DNA of 64,000 nucleotides, from contig NC_053201.1 in the NCBI RefSeq assembly GCF_905163445.1, forward strand, positions 1,064,001 through 1,128,000, read 5' to 3'. This DNA is from Pararge aegeria. Lineage: Eukaryota > Arthropoda > Insecta > Lepidoptera > Nymphalidae. Shown piece by piece: positions 56,595 through 64,000 of this stretch (positions within the stretch are counted from its first letter, which is position 1; each line of letters begins with the position of its first letter). Below the pieces are notes generated by a model. It was not told the origin of the DNA. It did no database searches and worked only from the letters and a program-made list of their open reading frames with translations. Position numbers and translations under genes: made by a program.

Positions 56595-56670
56595 AGCTCA
56601 GCGGTGTGCACTTCATACATTCATAAACGCAATGCCTTGCACAAATTTTTTGCAACTTATTCATAAAAAG
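56595..56670. mobile_element. hAT-like MITE end fragment
   Basis: gctcagcggtgtgcacttca, tacattcataaacgcaatgc resembles the left half of the 46 kb/48 kb MITE subfamily. The right end is missing. Confidence 0.45.
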
Positions 56671-56744
56671 TTTATACTACGCCATCTCTTTGCTTTACCT
56701 CACTGCAAAAGCTATAACAGTTTATTTTTATTTTAGACTTTTAA

Positions 56745-56940
56745 CTGACTATGGTAAAGTGGTTAGCATATTCGACTACGAAAACAATATCCTAGGTTCG
56801 ATTCCTGATTCAGAAAAGAAACTGATAGAGAACAACTGCTATGTTCTTGCAGGCTTCTTCTGGGAACATACGCTTTTTCAGCCGATGGTAGAGTCGCTAC
56901 AAACAGACATACTTGGCGTTTTAAAAGGCTTTTTTTAATT
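56745..56940 (+). mobile_element. SINE-D copy with Jockey-like LINE tail
   Basis: tRNA-like head ctatggtaaagtggttagca and B box aggttcgattcctg. The 3' half (gcaggcttcttctgggaaca, tggtagagtcgctacaaaca, gacatacttggcgttttaaa) parallels the LINE 3' UTR at 60540-60660 and 50421-50580. The open frame over it is incidental. Confidence 0.6.
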
Positions 56941-56951
56941 TTAAACTAAAC

Positions 56952-57078
56952 GTTAAGGCATGTGTAGTCTACCAATCCGCACATGGCAAGCTTGGTTGAC
57001 TTGGGCCGAAACCTTTCTCATTCTGGGACTCGTGCTTTAGGTCGATATTGGGTTGATAATGTTAATGATGATAAAAGG
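56952..57078 (+). mobile_element. SINE-A tail fragment
   Basis: gtctaccaatccgcacatgg to gttgataatgttaatgatg. Diverged. Confidence 0.65.
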
Positions 57079-57079
57079 A

Positions 57080-58030
57080 TTTTTCAAGATAGATTGGTTG
57101 TAGTTCGTTTATTAAGCAGAAACTCTGGCCAGTGACAAACGCTTAGAGATATAAATTAGGGGAAAAATTACTATAGGAGTCGCACCAAAACAAATTGCAT
57201 GTAACGCTTTAGTATAAATAAGCCAAATATAAAAGATAGAAATAAGTTGCGCTGGCGCACATTAATTATGCTACTCGTTTCGACCTTAACCTTTATTTCG
57301 TTGACCGCAAAGGAATTCGGTTGATTGCGTTACATCGTGAACAAACTTAGTCGTGACTCAATCGATATATTTTCCGTCATTACTTATTTGCGGTTTTTCT
57401 TTACATAAGCATCATTAGGTACCTAATTTTTACTAACTACCAAAATAATTGTTTATACATTTTTACTTAGAATTCCGAAACTTATAATAGGAAAGCGGAT
57501 CCTTTATAGGATTTCTTTCTCGCCTGTATGTTCGTCCGTACGTGTCAAGTTTGAGTTATAAATTACACACTTTTAGTAACTTTACTAAAAGCTCTGTATA
57601 TGACCGAACACCTAGGTTTCACGATGAGGTACAATTTTGAATGGCACGAAGATAGGTTTTATGTACGAAAGAAAAATACAAAAACCAATGATTTCAATTC
57701 CCATGTTGGATGAGATACACATTGAGCAAAAGTGCGATGTTTATGTGTAGGGCTTTATTTCTATGTTCCATTCTTATACATAGGTAGCTGCGTAGTATTT
57801 CATTCTACCTAGCAAATTTAAAAAACGACGTAGCGTTAGCATTTTATAATTGGAAGGGGGGTGTTTGTGGGTTAACGGTTACGATTTTTTATTATACGTA
57901 CAGAATAACCCGACATCTCTTGCTTACAAGGCCACTGAAAGTTCTCCTCAAGAGAGGTCACGAAAGTCGCGTACCTTAGTTAACGCTGCGAAATGGGCCA
58001 GTAAACAGAAAGTCAATTAGTACAGCTTTG
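57080..58030. other. Unassigned AT-rich sequence
   Basis: Nothing recognised. Confidence 0.4.
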
Positions 58031-58169
58031 TACTCACCCGACATAAATTAATGCAATTGAGCCCATCCTTTGTGTCAGGGATGATGCACTGACCTCTAAA
58101 CTCATCATGTGTATTTAGTGCACACTGCAAGTGCCAAAAAAATAGGTCATTGTTACTAATAACGCTTTA

Positions 58170-58332
58170 TACATAAATATACTGCGACAATACCATCGCC
58201 ATCTGGCCCCAAAGACTTATAATATACAGATAAACACCCAGACGCTGAAAAACTTCCATGTTTATCACACAAACATTTTCCAGTTCTCAGAAAGCAGGGT
58301 CGCTGCCCACGGTGCCAACCGGCTGTCAATAG
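58170..58332 (-). mobile_element. SINE-B copy with internal deletions
   Basis: ataaatatactgcgacaata to cggtgccaaccggctgtcaa. Confidence 0.75.
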
Positions 58333-58334
58333 TT

Positions 58335-60100
58335 CATATCACATAGCCTTCTATTTACATTATACCAATAGTCGGATGGTATATTTAGAGTGGTATTCGT
58401 TCATGTAATTTAATTTCTTTTTTGCGACCCAAAATAATAATTGTATGCGGGCGCTTCGTGTACATTACGTTTCAGAGTTTTTTTTTTTTGCAATTAGCGT
58501 AAATATACTTTTATTTAATCTCAAAATGTTAAGAAATTACTGACAAAACCTCATTTCAAATTTGCTTTATAGGAAACTTAGCAGCAATTTTTTTTTTGTC
58601 GACATAATTTTACTTATTCGTGTAAAGTGGATAATCATTTGTTCAGAATTATGTTCAAGAGCATATTCTGCTTCGTCGTTAATAATAACTTTGTAAATAT
58701 TCTAACAGTTTATGTTGTTCGAACATAATTTGGGTGAACTCAGCATGTTAAGGCTGTTTCTATAATATATCTGGACAGTTTATTTTTTTAGGTTTTTTAG
58801 TTTTTGTAGTATCTTTTTATGTTTTATTTAAGTATCACTCTTCCGGAAGTTGGCTGTTTTAATATATTTACATAGTATAAAAGAAACTCACTCTCGCTGT
58901 TTGTACGCTAAAATTTTAAAAACTTATCAATGGAATTTAACGCAGTTTCCAGTAGTAGACAGATTCAGGAGAAATATTTATATGTTGTATGTTTATGTAA
59001 AAATGCTTGTTATAGAAGAGAAAAGCAAAGAAAATCGAAGATTTTCAAGTAATGTGGTGTTGCGGTTACATAGCAAACGCCGGCTAAAAATCTGTCTCGA
59101 AGATTGGATAAATGTTCCAAAGAATTCATTATCAATCACTTCAAACTTCCCAACATTTTTTTATAAGAGTATGTTAAAGAGTTACAACAATTTTGAGTAA
59201 TAATATAGGTATTCATTAACAATATGCCTTAATAATAGGTACTTTCTAAATTGATTATATTTAAATTACGTCTTATTATATACCAAAAAACTCATACTGT
59301 ATATTATTTCAATAATTAAAAGTTTATATTGGTCAAGAATTTATAATAATCATAAATCTGATTCTGTAACTGTTCCGGATAGGCGATTTAATTATTTCAA
59401 GATGGCGCCGATACATTTATTAGGTATGTAAAGCGTAGAAATCGATTAAAAAATTATGGCAATATTCGATACTGTTTTTTCACTTTGGCAATCAGGTTTT
59501 GAGGGTTCAAAAAACGTTTGATACATATCAAAACCAGTATATGTATTCTCATATTCTGCTATGCAATCTTTATTAGTATTTACATTTTAATATCTTTTCT
59601 AATAATAACGTTGAGGAGTTTGTTTGTTAGAATGCACTAATCTCTGGAACTACAACTCTGATTTGAAAATTTCAATTGCAAAGTTAGAAAGAGGGAGAGT
59701 AAATAAGTGTTAAGGCTATTTAACATCACATCTTAGGAGCCGAAGAATAGATGGTTCCGGATGCCAAGTCACTACTGTACACGTTATTGAAAGTAGTTAA
59801 AAACTTCAGCCGATCTTAACAAAATTCAATAGAACGCAATCAAAAGCAAACCTAATGAATAAAAAAATCGCTATTCACAGTATATGACATAGAGACAGAG
59901 GAGACAAAATGGTTCGACGCCTTTGATCTAGTGGTAAACGCCGACATCGTCTAGACAGTGGCAGCGTCGCGACTGTGTATAGATTCTATGTAGGACCTTT
60001 ACTATTGATGCCAATAAAGAACGTATCCTCGCCCCGCACCACGCGCATTTAAGGGATTGCTACGTCTAGACGGCATTGTCGGAAATCTGTGAGGCTTATA
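58335..60100. other. Unassigned AT-rich sequence
   Basis: A 116-codon frame at 58850-59200 on plus is A/T-driven, rich in Lys, Asn and Tyr, and has no recognised domain. It is the longest non-transposon frame in the window, but I do not support it as a gene. Confidence 0.35.
59915..60000 (+). mobile_element. tRNA-like repeat fragment
   Basis: cgcctttgatctagtggtaa acts as an A-box-like word. No good B box follows. Weak. Confidence 0.3.
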
Positions 60101-60101
60101 A

Positions 60102-60765
60102 ATAAATAAATATACTACGACAATACACACATCGACACCTAGCCCCAAAGTAAGCGTAGCTTGTGTTATGGGTTTTAGCTGAAAGACAGATGAATTTTTT
60201 TTTATGAATTTAATACACATAAATACTTATAATATACAGATAAACACCCAGACACTGAAAACTATAAATGTTTATCATAAAAACATTCTCCAGCTGTGGG
60301 AATCTGCATATCGTCTGCGAAAGGTGCAGAACTCCTTTGTGTGTGAGTATACGCTTTTACAATATGATTCCTAAGGTAATTCTTGACCTACCAATACATA
60401 CATTTAAAAAAAATCGCTGTATTAAATGTGTAAAAATACAGCGAGGTTACTTTACATTTGATGAATTCCATAATGACAAGGTAGATTGGAAGCAGCCAGC
60501 CTCTTTCTCATCTCCCGCAAGATAGAAAAATGATTGTAAATGTTGATGTTGGAAAAGAGCAACTACTGAGTTTCTTGCCGGCTGTTCTCGGTAGAATCTG
60601 CTTTCCGAACCGGTGGTAGAGTCACTACAAACATAAATACTTGATGTTTCAAAAGTGCTTATAAAATAGTACTAGAAATAAATGAATTAGAATTTGAATC
60701 CACGACCCTGGTCGAAGCTCAGATAGCAGGGTCGCTGCCCACTGCGCCACTCGGCCGTCAAAAAT
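60102..60765 (-). mobile_element. SINE-B copy split by a LINE tail
   Basis: Tail and body 60102-60306, tRNA-like head 60704-60765 (gctcagatagcagggtcgct ... ctcggccgtc). Interrupted by the LINE fragment at 60307-60703. Confidence 0.8.
60307..60703 (+). pseudogene. Jockey-like LINE 3' end inserted in SINE-B
   Basis: Same family as 50421-51230. The frame includes IRFYNMIPKVILDLPIHTFK and YFTFDEFHNDK, then a 3' UTR with ttccgaaccggtggtagagt and the end ctagaaataaatgaattaga. It interrupts a minus-strand SINE-B (60102-60306 and about 60704-60765). The short word gaatc is present at both junctions, a likely target-site duplication. Confidence 0.75.
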
Positions 60766-61070
60766 GGAGTATAACTTTTTTAACAGTTAAAATTGACGAG
60801 TAAGCAGATGGTCCAGTTGACGGTGATGGAAAACCATCGCTTTTAAACAGAGCAAGGCAAGGCATGCAAGAAACGTATTATAAAGTGCCGCCCTATGCTA
60901 TTAAGCCTCATATACCTTTAATTACAACGGCAGACCACCAGAGCGGGACACAGCAACGCTGCAGAATCAGCTGGGAGTAGTCGGGACGAGTTCGGCACAA
61001 AAAGCTCCATTACAACATTTAGCTTCAGGTATATAAACAGTGATTATATATAAAAGCCAGTGGAATATAC

Positions 61071-61209
61071 CAGTGGCGTGCACAGGGTCCTCGGCAAGGG
61101 TATGCATAAAGCAGATACATGGCATGAAGTGGACAAATTCCCCTCCAATCAGAGCTATAGAAATTAATTTGGGTAGGCAGTGCTTTTGTGTATGAAGTGC
61201 ACGCCACTG
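61071..61209. mobile_element. hAT-like MITE, same subfamily, reversed
   Basis: Ends cagtggcgtgcac and gaagtgcacgccactg, with the interior in the opposite orientation to 48908-49050. No matching 8-base flank was found, so one end or flank has changed. Confidence 0.75.
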
Positions 61210-61359
61210 CCATTGCGTGAGAATAGCTATGCAGTGTTCGGACACACTTCAACTGATAGTACCTACCTTTCAAATATCAGATTATGATACTCGTATAACA
61301 TTCAATTTACTTATTTTATGATTCCATGTTATTTTATAAGTCATACTTAACCCCCTACA

Positions 61360-61655
61360 GCCGTGATAGCCTAGTCGTTAGAGTTTTGGCCTTCTATTCG
61401 GGCGTGCCGAGATCGATCCCCGGCACGCACCTGTAACTTTTCGGAGTTATGTGCGTTTCAAGCAATTATATAAATATATAGTAGTAGATAGTATAACTAG
61501 CTTTAGCTTTTATTAAATATCTTCTCAAAAGTATTTAAACCCTACCCCTCCAGGGTAGGGTTTAAATACTTTTGAGGTTTAGAAGGGTTTCACTTTTGAG
61601 AAGAGACTCGTGCCCTGTAAAGGGCCGGCAATGAGTTGATGATGATGATGAGAAT
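61360..61655 (+). mobile_element. SINE-A copy with an internal hairpin
   Basis: Head ccgtgatagcctagtcgtta and B box gatcgatcccc. The middle is replaced by a perfect 24-base inverted repeat (61524-61576). Tail gttgatgatgatgatgag. Confidence 0.75.
61524..61576. repeat. Perfect inverted repeat, 24-bp arms, inside SINE-A
   Basis: Arms 61524-61547 and 61553-61576, five-base loop ctcca. Core aaaagtatttaaaccctacc. Confidence 0.95.
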
Positions 61656-61964
61656 AGATCAACAAAGTGAGATAAAGAAATTGCGTATTTTAAGACGAGA
61701 AACATAATATAATGCATTAATTATTTATTTATCTGTATGCATAATTAATACCCAATTAATACGGCGTATCTGCGATAGTTAAATGTTATCGGAGTTGACT
61801 TATACGGTATTTTATCTCAATAATAGTCTTGTTTATTAGAATGTATAACGTTGTGCGCAATTGATAAATATCCAACCAGCGATGAACCAGTGTGGTGGCC
61901 CTTCGCTGCACACAAACAATGATGTTGCTGACACTGTGTGCGAATAAACAAAATAATCATACCA

Positions 61965-62092
61965 TCATCACATAAATCCATTACTGGCCCAATACTACAG
62001 AGCACGGGTCTTCTCCAACAATGAGAAATTGATAAGGCCGTAGTCCACCGCGCTGGCCCAGTGCGGATTGGTGGACTCCACACACCAAAACA
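61965..62092 (-). mobile_element. SINE-A tail fragment
   Basis: catcacataaatccattact to ggtggactccacacacc. Confidence 0.75.
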
Positions 62093-62345
62093 AACAAGAT
62101 GCGCAGGTTTGAGCAAGTTTTATGATAGATTGCAAGCAGTACGTTTATTATCACGCCACCGCGGACAAAGGGAAGACGTTATAGTTTTGCTTATGCGTGA
62201 CATTAAAAATCAAAACGTTTCTTCTATGGGTATTTCAGTTCCAAAAGTAAACATGTTATTTTCAATTAACATTGAAAATTATCATAATAAGTTTAGATTT
62301 TACAGCAATTATGCATAAAATCGCATAAATAAACATAATCATCTC

Positions 62346-62580
62346 AACAGGCGCAGTGGGCAGTGACTCTGCTTTCTGAGTCCAAGGCCGTTGGTTCGAT
62401 TTCCAAAACTGAAAAATGTTTCTGTGACGAACATGAAAGTTTTTCTGGGTGTTTATCTGTATTTTATAAGTATTTATTTATATTATTCATAAAATTATTG
62501 ATCAGTCATCTTGTACCCATAACATAAGCTACGCATACTTTGTGGCTATGTGCATTGTCGTAGTATATTTATTTATTATT
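62346..62580 (+). mobile_element. SINE-B copy
   Basis: aggcgcagtgggcagtgact, B box tggttcgatttcc, tail tagtatatttatttatta. The first few bases of the head are missing. Confidence 0.82.
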
Positions 62581-62584
62581 ATTT

Positions 62585-63055
62585 TTTATTTCTTTTCAGA
62601 TTGAATTTGTACTTTCTACGTGGCTTTTCGTAAGTTTTTGAACCAAAAGATAAGACCGTTAAATGATGAAATTGTTTTAATAACATATTTAAAAAAAAAA
62701 TTTCAAATAAATATCACTGTACAAAACTAGATCTTTTAGCTTCCCTGAAAACGTCCGACTCTCTAATCTCCAGTGACATCTGAGTTCTGCTGAAGAGCCT
62801 TTCAGAAATGTTCTTTATCAAAATTTTATACATTCATCACGTATACATACAGTTTGAATGTAAGAAATAGATGAACTGGGTCACATGTCTGTTTTTGTGA
62901 TAAAGTTTTTTTTTTTTTTTTTAACAGACGTAAATTTCGAGACTATTCAACTTATAAAAGCTCCCGAAGCCAACATAGGGGTGCTAACATAGGGGAACAC
63001 GATTTTACAAAATCCGAAAAAAACGATCTTACAGAAAAATTTAATATGTTTCTTG
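62585..63055. other. Unassigned AT-rich sequence
   Basis: Contains T-runs (about 62905-62923). No gene seen. Confidence 0.4.
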
Positions 63056-63059
63056 AATC

Positions 63060-63255
63060 AAAGTGTCAATTGTTTAATTTTTGTCTGTCTCTATTTCTGT
63101 CTGTCCAGGCATCACGCGAAATCTACTGAACGTATTTAAATAAAATTTGGTATAGTGGTAGCTGATATTCCGGGTCAACATATAGGCTACTTTTTCTTCC
63201 GATAAACAATAATCTTCTCCCGGGAAATAGGATGAAAATTTTTATCAATTTTACT
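63060..63255 (+). mobile_element. Second Helitron/RTE-like family, truncated copy 2
   Basis: Shares tttttgtctgtct, caggcatcacgcgaaa, tgatattccgggtcaa and cgataaacaata with 17067-17480 (complement). Lacks the CTAGT end. Confidence 0.5.
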
Positions 63256-63837
63256 TGATGCCTCGGTTAAATTTGAATCGATTTTGATCCGGTCCGGGAG
63301 GCTAAATGTCTGACTGTTGGGGCACAATAACCGCTTAACTCAGGACCTTGTTACGTAGGTAAACTAATGATTCAAGAGATCCGAGTCAATTGACACTTGC
63401 AGGAAACATAAGCGAAAGCAGTAATAATAAAAATTAAATAAGTACCTATAAGTCTATCAAGATAATTTCTGTGAAAAATTACAACATTATTAAAAGTTTA
63501 AGTTCTCTTAAGTTAGTTTCTACACTCAACACCTTATAATGATGGTGACATGAACAGTCAGGGAGCGTTTTTCTCATTATTTTTGTTTCTATAATTGCAC
63601 TTTTACCTTATTCCTTTTCAAACTGCCACGCCACGCCTCCGCTCCGCAAATAGTATTTGTGTGGAAGTGGGTTGCCCTACTAGCACGTACTGCGTGTTTG
63701 CTCGCGATGTGCGGTTGTGTATGTGTTAATAAGGCTTTTGGGGTGTGCACATCGCGAATGTGTGTCAGTCGTTCACACGCCGGCCGTTTACTTTTCATTA
63801 AGCATTTCACACCCACAATGAAGTTCACAGTTCTAAA

Positions 63838-63940
63838 GCAATCCGCACTGGGCCAGCGTGGTGGACTATGGCCTTAACCCCTTCTCATTGTGGGAGGAGA
63901 CCCGTGCCCTGTAGTAGGCCGGTAATGGGTTGATGATGTT
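63838..63940 (+). mobile_element. SINE-A tail fragment
   Basis: gcaatccgcactgggccagc to gtaatgggttgatgatgtt. Confidence 0.75.
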
Positions 63941-64000
63941 CTAATATTATCATCAATAGCATATCACAATAATTATATGTAAAAGAATTACGAAATAATG

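Noticed and set aside
58850..59200. 116-codon plus-strand frame
   Set aside because: Composition follows the AT-rich background and no domain, splice signal or homologue was recognised.
63575..63840. Minus-strand frame with a donor-like AAG/gtaaaa end
   Set aside because: No acceptable acceptor or recognisable protein. The plus-strand frame there runs into SINE-A.
12300..64000. CRISPR arrays, operons or bacterial defence systems
   Set aside because: No regularly spaced direct repeats or prokaryotic gene clusters. The DNA is clearly eukaryotic.

Overview
The window looks like intronic and intergenic DNA from an insect nuclear genome, most likely a butterfly or moth. It is AT-rich, has no bacterial-style gene layout, and is saturated with short interspersed repeats. 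The repeats are tRNA-derived SINEs, LINE tails, Helitron-like elements and hAT-like MITEs of types known from Lepidoptera. The order-level call rests on remembered repeat families and could not be tested by a search.

The only long intact genes belong to a transposon. A two-ORF non-LTR retrotransposon (CR1/L2-like, Jockey superfamily) lies on the minus strand at about 17.5-21.7 kb. ORF1 (414 aa) and ORF2 (929 aa, endonuclease plus reverse transcriptase) overlap by 17 bases and have no stops or frameshifts.

A host gene also crosses the window on the minus strand. Two exons with clear splice sites, at 37058-37258 and 28716-28855, join in phase 0 and resemble the Trp-rich basic region of the LMO7/LIMCH1 (Drosophila Smash) family. 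A third exon at 52922-53019 has strong splice sites and also joins in phase. A fourth candidate at 9232-9289 is phase-compatible but weaker. If all are right, the gene spans at least 44 kb here and nearly everything else is intron filled with mobile DNA.

Three large tRNA-derived SINE families dominate. SINE-A has the head 'ggtgatagcctagtgg' and a (TGATGA)n tail. SINE-B has the head 'ggccgattggcgcagtggg' and an ATTT tail. SINE-C has the head 'cctccctggcgcagcggtg' and the tail 'tagtggaataaaa'. These labels are mine. At least four other tRNA-headed repeats occur in one or two copies. LINE remnants carry C-termini from several lineages: RTE-like, Jockey-like, R1-like and one with a C2H2 finger. 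Two LINE tails match SINE tails in the window, which points to LINE-SINE partners. Nested insertions (SINE in SINE, LINE in SINE, MITE in SINE, Helitron in MITE) give a relative history, several with visible target-site duplications.

I found no CRISPR array, operon, rRNA or convincing functional tRNA gene, and no evidence of a previously undescribed biological system. The most interesting points are the intact LINE, the split host gene, a composite SINE carrying a LINE tail in two places, the SINE-LINE tail matches, and an unusual number of perfect small-loop inverted duplications.
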